A stretch of DNA of 27,534 nucleotides from Penium margaritaceum (taxonomy: Eukaryota; Streptophyta; Zygnematophyceae; Desmidiales; Peniaceae): the NCBI GenBank assembly GCA_023375785.1, contig SZWC01008583.1:4938-32471 (forward strand), in the 5' to 3' direction. Positions within the stretch are counted from its first letter, which is position 1. The number at the start of each line of letters is the position of its first letter. A program made the position numbers and the translations under genes. The notes under the pieces are model-generated. The model was given only the letters and a program-made list of their open reading frames with translations, was not told the DNA's origin and did no database searches. Below, in pieces: positions 1 to 10,568 of the stretch.

Positions 1-54
1 GATCTCCCGATCCCCCCCATCCCCCAGTGGTTCTCCACCTCTTCAAGCCAAGAT

Positions 55-2796
55 TCATGTGTATCCAAGACTACCCTCTCTCCCTTTTTCAAATTCTGGT
101 TTCCATGTACACAAAACTGCCACAGCAAAACCCTTGTCAGCAAACACATTTGCAGGATTCACTAGGCAAGCATGCAACTCAGCATGTCCAATCCATTCCA
201 TTTGCCACCCACCTATCCATCCCCAAAAGCCACTCACATGCAGCAGCGCCCCATGACAAAGTCCGTGCACGGTGAGGGTGGGCAAACAGCAACGGCGATG
301 ATGACAACAGCAGGAACCGTGGCGCCAAAGGCAATGTGGATGGCGGGCTACACTGCTGCTGCTGCTGCTGTCCACCGCCTGCAGGCTGCACTGTTCCGCG
401 GTAACGACGGAACGGCTCTTCCACAACAATTTCCTGCTGAGAATGCTGCAGACGATACGAGAATGACGGGTTGATCTCCCGCTTGTCAGACACCGGCAAA
501 TGCTTCTGCCATCCCTGCTCATACCCTGCTAGAAGGGGATCGTCCTCTTCTTCATCATCATCCTCATCCCCCTCCTCCCCATCCCCCTCTTCCTCCTCCA
601 CATCCTCCTCGTCCTCCTCCTCCTCGTCACTCTCCTCCTCCTCATTCTCCTCCTCCTCCTCCTCCTCCTCGCCCCTGTTTTCTTCCTCCTCGTACGCCCT
701 TCCTCTCCCGCTACCTCCTTTTGCCGACGAATTTCCCAGCGTCAATTCCGACACATGAGCAGCAGCAGCTGCAGCTCCAGCTCGTGAGTCAGAGCTGCCG
801 CCATGATGCACGGGCAGAAGAGGGGGCGGGGCGTACCCCTCCCGCCGGCGTTGAGCGCTGCTGCGAGAAGTAGGCGAGGTGGGAAGGCGGCTGCTGTTCT
901 GCGAGGGAGAATCGTTGGAGCATGCCAGCAGCCACGCCACTGCTGATGCAGCCAGCAGCTGAGGACCAAGTGCCGTGGCAAGCTTTGCGATGACGAGCCA
1001 GAAGCCATCGTCTGGTTGCGTAATTCTGCAAGCGTTCCACCCACGAGCATTCGACAAATTTACTTTGAATGGAATGATGTATTCTAATGCCGGTGCATGG
1101 TTGGGAGAGAGAAACATAGAGGCATAAACGTGTAAAAGGAAACCAACCCCCCGCCCCCTCCTTCAATGCCACGAGACAGAAGGAAAACACCATCCCCCCT
1201 CCCCCCCCGCAACCCAGGGCCATGAGGCGGACAACACCAGCAAGCACAAACACACCAATGGGATAGAAGGTGATGGTGGTGAGACGCTTTCCAAAAGCCA
1301 AAAGCGTCTCACGTGTGCGCAAAGTCCACTCTCTAGCCCACCTTTGCACTCGCAACAACGTCACCAGCATCTCCTCCCACCACGAAAGCGTCGGCGTCGG
1401 GAACCCCAACCACCCAGAAGCTCCGGGAGGCACCAAAGGCCAGTGGGGTCCGTGCTGCCAGTATGCCGCCTCTGCAGCGCACTGCAGCAGCGTCACAGCC
1501 ACCACGAGGCCGAGGACGCAGCGCCACTTGGCCTGCCGCCGCCGGCGCCTGCCCTCGCACGCGGAACTGCAGCAGCAGCCACAGGCGCGGTGCTGCCGGC
1601 TGGATGAGCCTTCGCCATGCGGGCCGGGACATGGGGTGCTGCCTGGGGTGGATGCTCGCAAACGTGCAGAGAAAGATGCATGGAAATGGAGAGGAATTGG
1701 CGCAGAAGAGCTGAAGAGTTTGACAGCGCAGGCATTACAGGGGCTTCCCACATGACAAGATCCTGCTGCTAGCGCTTTGCTCCGTGAATTAGCCCTCACC
1801 TTGAATCTTATCTATCGCCATTTTCCAGTTGAAAAACACACCAAAAAAAACGAACCAAAGACGAGGATGGATTACGGACCGGAGGTTCATTGCTGAACAG
1901 TCTGAACAGGCTACCAGGAAACCACAGAAGCAGTCAACAAGACCTCACAGGGCATTGGTGACAGCAGAAGAAAGAAGCCCACCAAACCGCCATGCGGATC
2001 CACCGAGTTTGTTTACCCCACTGATTGAGCCCTTGTCATGCCACATCAACGGCTTCACATGACCAAGGGCAAAAGACTCATGCGCTCTCTGCAAAAGCTA
2101 GGGGGGTGTCGACAAAGCTGAAGCTATCTGCGTGTGCGCGAAAAATTGGAGCATGGAACTCCATGCCTGATCAGCCATGTGCTATGCAAAGCAACAGTTC
2201 CACTCACCCTTGTCGCCACCGCTGCTGCGGCTGCTGTTGAAGCTCCTGCTGCTGCTGCTGTTGCTACTGCTGCTGCTTTTGGGACTGCAAGTAGGCGAAG
2301 GGCTGAGGGCCAAGAGGAAGCACAGCAGCAGCACTGCCGAGAGCCAGCTGAACGTCGCTGCACTGCCTGCTGGTGCCATCGGCAGCGCAAATGTAGGGAG
2401 CAGAAGCAGAGATTGTGGGGACAGGATCAGAAGCACGAAAACTGCAGGAGGAGATGAGGAGGTCGGATACATACGTACGATGTGGCATCAGCATTTCAAG
2501 AAAATGCAATGCATGATGGAACTCTGCATGTTTAGTGGGCACACAAGAAAAATATTTGGAGAGAATCAGACGAAAGCAAACACGGACTGTGTGGAAGGAG
2601 CTGGGCCGTTGGTGCGAGAAAGCATCCAGTGCATGAACAAACGCCATTTACTGCATAGGGTCGCTTCCCACACAGCATGTACGTACGCACCCAGCAGTAG
2701 GCAGACCGCCACAGCTGCGACCAGCACTGGCTGCTGGTGCCGATGGGCCTGCGTCTGCGACCGCAGCTGTGCGGCAGTGCAGGGAGACCTAGCCAT
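55..2796 (-). CDS. Predicted six-exon gene for an unrecognised multi-pass membrane protein with acidic and poly-Gln tail
   Basis: I do not recognise the family. Reading the minus strand, I join exons 2796-2691, 2441-2208, about 1892-1800, 1642-about 1214, about 1083-238 and 116-55, giving about 589 residues and a TGA stop. Supporting junctions are a GTGCGT donor with a CTCCTGCAG acceptor, GTGAGT donors at 2207 and 237, GTGAGG at 1799, and a GTGGCAG acceptor at 117. All phases match, and intron lengths are 249, 315, 157, about 130 and 121. The intron at 1084-1213 is least sure because its GTTGCG donor is weak. Hydrophobic segments lie near residues 24-42, 66-82, 125-136, 186-202, 268-287 and 315-341. 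They are followed by a Glu/Asp-rich tract (bases 537-690) and six glutamines (353-370), so a soluble acidic tail behind a membrane domain is likely. The start ATG at 2796 has a good context (GCGATGG), but further upstream exons are possible. The exon holding residues 115-144 could instead be the 5' end of a shorter gene. The gene model is inference; the reading frames and splice motifs are seen. Confidence 0.45.
353..370 (-). repeat. Six CAG triplets coding poly-glutamine
   Basis: Six uninterrupted CTG triplets on the plus strand read as six glutamines in the last long exon of the minus-strand membrane-protein gene. The tract is short, so it may vary between individuals but is not an expanded repeat. 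Confidence 0.8.
537..690 (-). repeat. Degenerate CTC/CCT triplet tract coding a Glu/Asp-rich stretch
   Basis: About 150 bases of imperfect pyrimidine-rich triplets on plus read as a long glutamate/aspartate-rich segment on the minus strand, within the predicted membrane-protein gene. Read on plus the same tract gives only serines and prolines. The acidic reading is preferred because it is open through well-behaved flanking sequence and joins the splice model. Confidence 0.7.
2221..2280. repeat. Imperfect CTG/CAG triplet tract
   Basis: A run of CTG-like triplets interrupted by TTG, CTA and TTT. On minus it codes the serine/asparagine-rich end of the second exon of the predicted membrane-protein gene. 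On plus it gives an artificial poly-leucine run. Confidence 0.7.
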
Positions 2797-3893
2797 CGCA
2801 TCATCAAGTGGTGCACTTGCACGGCTAACTCAGTCCGCTGCTGCCCATGCAACGACAAGCTGCTGCTGGATGCACGAGCTGCCAGGCGGCTGCGACTGCC
2901 AGAATTCTTGGCTGCTAAAGCAGCGCCGACCGAGTTCGCCTGCTGCAAGCGCCCGCCGCACAAGCAAGCTGAGTCCGGCGCAGCCAACTGCTGACGCAGT
3001 CAGGTCCGGCTACGACCACCTCCTCCCAGAGTCACATGGCCGGCGGCAAACGACAGCTGCCGTGGCGAACTGCAGCCAGCTGCTGAACTGGTGCCGCGGC
3101 AGCCGCAGTTGTCGCGGCAGCCACAGTTGCTGCGGCACGAGTTGCCTGCAGACCCGCTAGGTACGACATCCGCTGGTCCACTTTCCAAAACCCTCCTCTT
3201 GTGTCGTCTCTGACGATTTCAATCCTAAGTGTAATCTTTACTCCACCGAAAAAATTCCGGCGGACTGCCATCCGCTTGCCGGGCGACGAGGCCCACGGCT
3301 TCTTTGCCGAAGGCCCATCCGCCCTGAGTCCTCTCTCCACCTCCTCGCTCCCTAGCTGCGCACGGCTGCCCTCACTCGCTCTCTCCTGTATCCCTTGGGA
3401 TCAGCTGAAGGGAAACAAGAGCAAGGTGTTGCATTCAAGGCGTGCACAGGATTACGTATGCCATGTTCTGGTGCTTGGAAGTGGGAAGCGATTTTCGACA
3501 ACTGCCCGCCAGAAACGTTGCTCACTTCTGAAGTAAACATCGGAGTAGGCTGTTCCTCAACTTCGAATTTAGAAGTTACCAGTCACTAAATCGAGCGGGA
3601 TGTGGTTCGAGGGGATGACATGGCAGGGGTCAACGCTTACTTGTGCAATGGCATGTGCCTCGGCAAGCGGAATCAATTTCGCCCCGAATCCATGCTCGCT
3701 TCAGAAGCCATTGTACGGAGGCCGTACACTTTTCGCTTCACGAAGTCACTTTTTTGGCTACTTTGGACAAGCCGCCCTCAGATACTTGGCTTTTTAAGAG
3801 AGGATTATTTTTAACGTTTTTGCACCTGATTTCGTTTAATCGGATGATGTGATTCAGCCGTCTATTGTGCCCAAATTTGAATTTTGAATTTGA
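2797..3893. other. Stretch without a confident gene
   Basis: No coding model holds here. A 102-codon minus-strand frame at 3340-3032 (starting MERGLRADG) looks moderately protein-like in its first 60 residues and then becomes alanine-rich. It could be a 5' exon or leader of the minus-strand membrane-protein gene, but I see no compelling junction. The region around 2850-3150 is rich in GCAGCN triplets. 3780-3900 is AT-rich and holds a short near-duplication (TTTGAATTTTGAATTTGAA). A promoter for the minus-strand gene presumably lies here, without a recognisable TATA box. Confidence 0.4.
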
Positions 3894-5180
3894 ATGTTCA
3901 AACAAAGCGTGCGTAGCGCATGCTTCGCGCCTCCAACCAGCATCAAGGCGTCGTCGTCCTCGTACGCCGCTCGTGGTGTGGGCTTCTTGCCCGACTATTA
4001 CAAGGGGGAGGGGCCATTACTCGCCATGTGCAACTCAATCATCAACCACCTCAACCACCACTTCAATCACTCACTGGCCATGGACCCCTCCACCTCCCTC
4101 TCACTCTACGCCTAGTCGCAGTCCATCAACGGGCCCTCAGCCCACGCATCGCTGCCCAACCTCACATCGTCTCTCTCCAACTCCCCCGACGGACCCACGC
4201 CCACCATTGAGGAGTCGCGTTACAGGCTCCGCTACACGGTCCGTGAGGCACATGCTTTCGAACGCCTGCTTCGGCGCATCGTTCGTGGTGACGAAGTGGC
4301 CGAGGCTAACAAAGAAATGGACCACGAGCTGCGCTGCAACAACCAGCCGTGCGTTTGGGGCGAGCGCAACGGTGCAGAGCGCCGTGGCTTCCACGTGCCG
4401 AGGCCGCCAGTGTCGCTCCGCGCAAGCCACACGACCTTGGCCAACCAAATGGAGGCCATGGAGCCCTCTCTTGTGGCAAAGCCAGCTCCGGAGGTCGTGG
4501 ACAACGACAAGACAACTATGTCCGACTCCACCATGGCCGGCGCACTACGGAAAGGTTGGTGGACCCCAAAGCGTGACATCGTGCTTCTTAAGAACTGCCT
4601 TGCTTTTGCAGACGTCAATCGCCAGACGCGCGGCTGGTTGGCAAAAATGCATGAGGAAGTTGCCCAAAAGCTCACCTTATCATGAAACATCGCAAGACCA
4701 CTTTCGGAGATGCACGTGAAGAGTCGGCTAGCCAACGTTGCCAAGGTGTGGCGCCATGCTTGTGACCTCCTTGGTCGCAACAGCATTCAACTCAATCACC
4801 AATCATGGAAATTTGATCTACACCCTAACAAGTGGGCTGAAATCAAGCTCACTACACCTCATCTTGCTAAGCTTCACGGCATGTGCATGCCGTGGTATGA
4901 CGTGGCAACCAAGTTGTTCCACCCCGACAAGGCCGCAGAGGACAACGTGCTTTCTACCGATCCTGCACCGCCCGCACCTATGTCAGAGATCGACACTGGC
5001 TGTCTTCTGACCTCGGATGATCATGGCGAGAGCCAACGACTTGATACAACAGTCACATTTAGCTATCATCGGCTTTCTAGTTTGAGACTACCAAATACAC
5101 TAAGTGCAACAACCACATGCTCAAAGAATTGTTCTGGACGTTGTTCAAGCCAAACGCAAGTGACTGAGGAGTTCACATAG
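3894..5180 (+). pseudogene. Broken Myb/SANT-like DNA-binding protein, probably transposon-derived
   Basis: One frame runs from ATG 3894 to a stop at 5178-5180 and is interrupted only by TAG at 4113-4115 and TGA at 4683-4685. On both sides of each stop the reading continues as protein-like sequence. The part from about 4554 has the signature of the trihelix-like Myb/SANT domain that accompanies PIF/Harbinger transposases. It has a tryptophan followed by a charged helix (WWTPKRDIVLLKNC), a second helix (RGWLAKMHEEVAQK), and a third with the basic stretch HVKSRLANVAKVWRHAC, then a downstream WYDVATKLF segment. It is not a copy of the Myb/SANT ORF at 8261. The stops fit CAG-to-TAG and CGA-to-TGA changes. 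An intact spliced gene is possible, but no convincing introns remove the stops. No transposase accompanies it, so it is likely a remnant of a mobile element. Confidence 0.6.
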
Positions 5181-5612
5181 GAACCTCTAAGCCCACGTAG
5201 AATTCCAAAATCATTGTAGTTACAAGTAAACTTCCATTTCAAGTGGTTGGTGGAAATTTGCGAGGAACTTTAACATGTTTGCAAACTTCAAACAATGTAG
5301 CAGCGGTCAACATCCATTGGTAGTGTTTCCAACATATGTAGGAGGAGACTTGCCGGACAGTCAAAGAAACTCAAGCAGCCCGGAAGCGAACATCCAACAA
5401 CATTGGAAAGATGTCACGTTCCACGCCAATGATCACGCCTTACTTCGCTCGCATAATTCCATGTTGCAAGTAGATGACTTTGAAAACCTCTAATCTATGT
5501 GATTGTAACAATCCGTACTCAAACAAGTTAGGACACCAATCATGAGATGGCTCTCCTTGCTGGATAGCACAACTCCTCACCCGGTGTTCCACATCTGCCG
5601 ACTGTAACTCTA
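5181..5612. other. Gene-free stretch
   Basis: Only short frames without recognisable motifs are present, the longest open from 5275 to 5493. It sits between the Myb/SANT-like remnant and the chromodomain remnant and is probably decayed mobile-element sequence. Confidence 0.4.
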
Positions 5613-5866
5613 TGTGGACCATGGCGAGAACTTCAACAGTGAAAACAATCATATGCAACTACGTGCCGAAGCAGACGAGGGCATGTTGTATGCAGACAAA
5701 GATATTTTGGGATATCGCCATTGATGATAAGTGGCAGAGCAGTATTTCAAGTGGCAGGATTATGACGCATCCTACAACACGTGGGAGTCTTGTGACAGCC
5801 TAGAAGATGTCGTTCAATACATCGATGGGTGCTTTAGCGAACACCGATTTAGGAAGCTCAAATTTA
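5613..5866 (+). pseudogene. Decayed chromodomain, probably from a chromodomain-bearing LTR retroelement
   Basis: In one frame the segment from 5689 reads like the start of a chromodomain (YADKDILGYRH). It then hits three stops (5722-5730) and resumes as YFKWQDYDASYNTWES and DVVQYIDGCF. The order aromatic-lysine-tryptophan-x-x-tyrosine, then asparagine-threonine-tryptophan-glutamate, then an acidic amphipathic helix is the conserved second half of chromodomains, which bind methylated histone H3 tails. Chromodomains at the end of Ty3/gypsy-type integrases are the commonest source in plant genomes, but I see no integrase or reverse transcriptase next to it. The stops show it is dead. A cellular chromodomain gene fragment is a less likely alternative. 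Confidence 0.55.
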
Positions 5867-7765
5867 ATACAATGGCAGGGAGAGATAACAACTTATAATC
5901 ATACAACATAAATAGTTGCCGTTGCGCATGATAGGAAACACACGCAACATTGGCAGGTTGTCCTAAAACCGGCTGCAAACCACTATTTTGGCCATAAACC
6001 TGCGCATGGGTATCCAAATGCAACATCGTCTGAACATAGAGATGCAGACCTAAACTTGAACGCTAGGATTGGCCACACGTAAAATTCCAGCATCGATTGG
6101 TGGATAGATAGTGCAAAACATGCAAATCAGGCGCGAGAGCCAGTCCATTAAGAAAGTTCTAACATCCAGAAAAAAAATCGCAAAGCACCCCGGAAAGCAA
6201 CAAAGACGTCGTGGCAACTGTCTAGCGGCTGCTGGTGGGTTGAGCCACCACCCGTCGATGCTCCGGCGCCAGTTGGGTCCGCAATATGGATCATTTCTTC
6301 GTGCTTTCTAGTAGTGCTGATCCATACCACTAGTACGGGGTACACGGGTACTCACCATGGTCGTTCCTTGTGACGGGTGGAAAGCCACGCAAACCAACGT
6401 GGGATGTCGTGCTCTCGGGTGGTGGAGGTGTTACGCCGCAAACACACATGATTCCCTCAAATTTGCACGCGGAATTGTTTTCCCAGGGTTCATGGCGTGT
6501 CGACCTCCATGTTTTCATGGCGTTCGACCGAGGGTATTTGAGCCAATTGTCACGATCTCGAGTGCTTCGTTCCAAACGGCTCTGCCAGGTTTCCCCTCTC
6601 CCCTATAATTTCGACCAATGTGTTGTCACAAACCACATTAATCCCTTGACATTGGTCAATTGACATCTCAATGATGCTAGGCTTGTATAAAGGTGCGCCT
6701 TACAATCTTGAACACCCCTTTATGTGTCGATGGAGTTTCACGAAGCGGCCTCTCATGATGTAAAATCCCTTACGCCACTTGGCCCGAGCGCTCGATTAAC
6801 AAAGGCGCCTCATTGTTCTTGTCAGTATTGTATCCATGTGCTTGGTAGTTGCAACACTTGTCTGCGAAGTTTAACTACTATAGAGAGTGTATAGCTAAGT
6901 AAGCAGTATTACAAATCATTGGAAGGTTTATTTCTCTCTCTAATAATCCTACTTGTGAACCACACAAGGTCCACTCGATGCAACATTAATGACGGCATGG
7001 CTATTAGGGTCTAGTATTGTCACATGAGGGTGAATTGCGCTTTTTCTCAAGCTAAAGGGGCGGGAAATGGATATCATGTGTTGAAGGAGGGGCTTAGGGA
7101 AGGCCTTCCAAAAAGCTATATGGCTCGTCTATACCTTACTCTCCCAAGAGAGCTCAAAACGCTCATGTGCAAAGCTCAAAACTGTTAAAGACGACTTTGC
7201 CTCGGCCCTCATCTCCAAAAATTTCATCAATCGGAAGGAATTCCGCTTTTTCCTTAGCTCGCGCTTTACGCTCTGGTGGAAACATCCCAAACTTTACCCT
7301 ACACCTTGATTATTGTGCTGGGGTGCCGGGTTGAACTCCTGGTTTTTTTGGTTCTGAGGTAGCCTCCCCGCCTCAGTCGGTCACGATCAAGGGAGGGAAA
7401 GAAGTGTTGAGGGAAGGGCTGTTTGGCATTTTTCAGGAAAAATATTCGTGAAGTGTGAAGCTTCCTGTTGATTGTCAGAGGTCACGTTCCTTTATGGTAG
7501 TCTTGATTGCGTAACCATGTGTATTAGCCACGGTTGGTGCTCATACACGAAAAGTACGTGCAAGCTGTCAACGATAGTGCCCTGTTCAGTGTCGCGAAGC
7601 ATGTGATTTGGCTAGCATTGATTTTCCATTTTTGCGTAAAAGGGTGCTGTAATGAGTGTGAGGAACCCTTGAAAGCTCGAATCCAAGTCTATGACCTCCA
7701 CGCAGTTGGTCGGCAAACGCCAGACCAGAGGAGCAGCCCCCTTTCACTCGAGCGCTAGGGACTTT
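5867..7765. other. Long gene-free stretch
   Basis: About 1.9 kb with no convincing gene. 6330-6660 has two overlapping open frames without motifs. 6660-7530 is dense in stops in all frames; a short protein-like string (ARLYLTLPRELKTL, about 7120-7160) is isolated. A 74-codon plus frame at 7534-7758 ends just before the left end of the Harbinger element and has no recognisable domain. I see no tRNA or other RNA gene. Confidence 0.4.
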
Positions 7766-7803
7766 GGGTGCGTCTGGTAGTAGTCAGATTTCGTGGTTGG
7801 TCG
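7766..7803 (+). repeat. Left terminal inverted repeat of the Harbinger element
   Basis: Starts GGGTGCGTCTGGTAGTA and continues through AGATTTCGTGGTTGGT. It matches the reverse complement of 12420-12455 at nearly every base, apart from one T/G difference, a 3-base gap and the last two or three positions. Such paired ends are the transposase recognition sites. Confidence 0.9.
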
Positions 7804-8260
7804 AAAACCTCCAACCTGCGGCTCGTTGGTTGGGTTCTATTGTTGGGATCTCGATTTCTGGCTGTTAAAACCACTCATTTTGCGTTTTAAGAAGCGATTT
7901 TTTAATCCTGGGGCTGTTATCACAGTACTGCGGGATGGGTCATGTCACATCACCACTAGCACAGATGAGGCGGGCACCTTCGATCATTTCCGTTGTTCGA
8001 TCGCCTGCATCCTATCGTCCGATGTCGAAGTCACCTGCCCATGCCATTCGAGATGGCATGGGCATGAACGACCAAGGCCAAGCCTCGCCTGCTCTTGCGG
8101 GCGACATTGGCGGGGATCGTCCACGATTCCCCAACCACGGTCCAACCACGGTTGGACTGTCGTTGGACCATCACTCCCCTCGCTCGCGTCCCGTTCCGCA
8201 ACCCCCCCCCCTGACCCGTCGGCCTAGCCCGTCGCCATAACCTTAGCGAGGGTGCTCGCC

Positions 8261-10462
8261 ATGGCATCAGTCGAAGCAGTAGGAGGGCCTGCACATCGCC
8301 CATTCCAAGTCCCCCGAGTGGCACCCTCCTCTCTAGCTGCCTTAGGCGACGTGGACAGTCAGCAAGGCAACACCTAAGGAAGTTTGCTTGCCAGCAACAG
8401 CACTGGCGCGCTCTCTCCATCGCCACAGTCTGAGAAGTGCAGAAAACGGCGGGTGTACCATCCCAGGCGGCAGAATAACAAAGCCTGCCGTCCTCTTCAA
8501 GCGCTTAACGCCGCTGCAGCTGGACCCTCCACCTTGCAGCAGGTCCAGGAGGCACAAGGGGCTAACAAAGGTGCGTCCACCATCAAGACAGTTGGTGAAC
8601 GAGCATGGAAATTGAAGGTAGACACGCACATTCTCCTAGACGTGCTTGCGGAGCTCCCAGCAAAGACCAGGGGGGCTCTAGGATGGCAAGCAGACGTGTG
8701 GGGGTGGGTGTTTGTGATGTTCAACGCGCGACTGAAGGTGGCAAGGGCGACTTTGAAACTGCCAGAGCTTGTATATGAGGCGCAGCAGATCCGCAACCGC
8801 GTCTTCAACCTGAAGAAGGGCTATCGCAAGTTGTGCGAGGCACGCAATCTAAGCGGCGCAGGGTGGAGAGAGGGTGTTCCCATTTTAGACCAGGAATGTT
8901 GGCGGGAGTTTAGGACCCTCGACAAGCAAGGGAAACCGGCTTGGAAAGACCCTAAGTTCCAGTGGTTCGAGCAGTGTCACGGCATCTGGCCCTAGGTGCT
9001 TGCTTCGGGGTCTAGGGCGCGTAGCTCGGGGGGGAAACAGGCAAGGGCTCTGGCGTGGGACCGGCCGGGAGTAAGGGAGGATGGGCCGGGTGGGCAGCTT
9101 GTGTTGAGGGGGACACGGGATTCGGAGAACATCCCCTTGGGAGTGGTACTTGTGTGCGAAGGAGATACGGTCCCCGTCGACCTCAATGACGAGGTGAACG
9201 AGGTAGACGAGGTGGATGGCGGGTGGGATCTTCTGTGCGATGGGCTGTATGCAGAGGCGTTTAAATGTGGATACTTCGAAGATTTCCTCGCCCCGGAACC
9301 CCCAGGTTGGGGGCAGGAGGGTTTCCGTCCCGCGCGAGCATACCGAAATGTCACAGGGTTGTTGGTTGCGCCGATAGGTGTGAGTGGTGTGGGTGGTACT
9401 GTCAGGGTGGGTCGTGTTGGTGGTGCGGGTGGTGTGGGTGGTGTGGGTGGTGTGGGTGGTGTGGGTGGTGCTGCCGGGGTGGGTGGTGTGGTGGGTGTGG
9501 GTGGTGTGGGTGGTGTGGGTGGGGTGGGTGGGGTGGGTGGGGCAGCCGGGGTGGGTGGGGTGGGTGGGGCAGCCGGGGTGGGTGGGGTGGGTGGGGCAGC
9601 CGGGGTGGGTGGGGTGGGTGGGGCAGCCGGGGTGGGTGGGGTGGGTGGGGCAGCCGGGGTGGGTGGGGTGGGTGGGGCAGCCGGGGTGGGTGGGGTGGGT
9701 GGGGCAGCCGGGGTGGGTGGGGTGGGTGGGGCAGCCGGGGTGGGTGGGGTGGGTGGGGCAGCCGGGGTGGGTGGGGTGGGTGGGGCAGCCGGGGTGGGTG
9801 GGGTGGGTGGGGCAGCCGGGGTGGGTGGGGTGGGTGGGGCAGCCGGGGTGGGTGGGGTGGGTGGGGCAGCCGGGGTGGGTGGGGTGGGTGGGGCAGCCGG
9901 GGTGGGTGGGGTGGGTGGGGCAGCCGGGGTGGGTGGGGTGGGTGGGGCAGCCGGGGTGGGTGGGGTGGGTGGGGCAGCCGGGGTGGGTGGGGTGGGTGGG
10001 GCAGCCGGGGTGGGTGGGGTGGGTGGGGCAGCCGGGGTGGGTGGGGTGGGTGGGGCAGCCGGGGTGGGTGGGGTGGGTGGGGCAGCCGGGGTGGGTGGGG
10101 TGGGTGGGGTGGGTGGGGCAGCCGGGGTGGGTGGGGCAGTCGGGGGCGGTGCAGCGCGCTTTAACCCCCGTGTACGTGAGGTGTTAGGCGAGGACATTGG
10201 TCAGTCCCTTGGGCGAGGCCGATCTGGCTTAAGTGCTGGACGGAGCTTGGCCCAAGCGGCAATGAAGCTAGCCGGGTCCCTTGAGCGCATGCATGCGATG
10301 GACTATGCAAAATGGATGACTAAGGCCCGTGACATCGTGACGGCGCTCAATGTCACGCCTGACAAAAAGGCACAAATCATGCAACTCATCAGCAAGGAGC
10401 CACGCAGCGCCGAGTGGTTCTGCCTGGCAGACAGCGGCACTCAGGAGCGCTGGGCGGGCTAG
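8261..10462 (+). pseudogene. Harbinger-partner Myb/SANT-like protein with a giant Gly/Val/Ala repeat, broken by two nonsense codons
   Basis: A single 734-codon frame runs from ATG 8261 (context GCCATGG) to TAG 10460-10462, interrupted by TAA at 8375 (codon 39) and TAG at 8993 (codon 245). Residues about 116-243 form a classic Myb/SANT-like DNA-binding domain of the Harbinger-partner type. Landmarks are the opening tryptophan, helix NRVFNLKKGYRKLCEARN, the GAGW turn, QECWREF and a closing FQWFEQCHGIW. Residues about 374-628 are a 9-residue tandem repeat (GVGGVGGAA). A conserved-looking C-terminal part follows, with helices around [12 protein letters not shown] and [12 protein letters not shown]. 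In the family this protein binds the element ends and brings the transposase into the nucleus. Both stops fit glutamine codons changed by C to T, so the copy is probably dead. Readthrough or initiation at an ATG after the first stop (8384 frame) are alternatives. A good splice donor (10465) lies two bases past the final stop. Confidence 0.75.
9381..10146 (+). repeat. Perfect 27-base tandem array with G-quadruplex motif in every unit
   Basis: From 9542 to 10081 the same 27-base unit (runs of GGGG and GGG separated by single T, then GGGGCAGCC) repeats 20 times without a visible difference. It is followed by one unit lengthened by 9 bases and a short diverged end. It is preceded (9420-9530) by a 9-base GGTGTGGGT-type repeat from which it seems to have grown. 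In frame it codes Gly-Val-Gly-Gly-Val-Gly-Gly-Ala-Ala. Each unit holds at least four G-runs of three or more with one-base loops, the pattern of very stable parallel G-quadruplexes. Confidence 0.95.
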
Positions 10463-10464
10463 GG

Positions 10465-10563
10465 GTAAGTGTTGTTTCCTTTGTGCTATTGCTTGTGTTT
10501 GTATGCGTGGTTGCATGAACCATGGTTTAACTACATGCTCCCTCCTTGTTGTGTTCTGTGCAG
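10465..10563 (+). other. Probable intron at the 3' end of the Harbinger Myb/SANT ORF
   Basis: The donor GTAAGTG lies two bases after the TAG stop of the upstream ORF. A pyrimidine-rich tract leads to the acceptor TTCTGTGCAG. The length of 99 bases equals that of the other introns seen here. Splicing would place the membrane mini-ORF five bases after the junction. Confidence 0.6.
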
Positions 10564-10568
10564 GTCCA

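Noticed and set aside
471..758. Plus-strand poly-serine frame
   Set aside because: Shadow of the acidic tract read on the opposite strand.
2177..3160. 327-codon plus-strand frame with poly-leucine start
   Set aside because: It is driven by CTG triplets and cysteine/serine-rich low-complexity sequence. The minus strand gives splice-consistent exons over the same bases.
7300..7350. Possible tRNA T-arm (GGGTTGAACTCCTGG)
   Set aside because: No acceptor stem, D-arm or anticodon arm can be paired upstream.
8375..8995. Variant genetic code with TAA/TAG read as glutamine
   Set aside because: Attractive for this ORF, but other lesions are TGA and frameshifts, and TAG/TAA also end frames normally (Harbinger mini-ORF, MULE last exons). 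Ordinary decay explains all.
9542..10081. CRISPR-like regular repeat
   Set aside because: The units abut directly with no spacers, and the window is eukaryotic.
8992..10197. 401-codon minus-strand frame of Pro/Thr/Ala repeats
   Set aside because: It is the reverse reading of the 27-base array. The plus frame joins real domains on both sides of the array.
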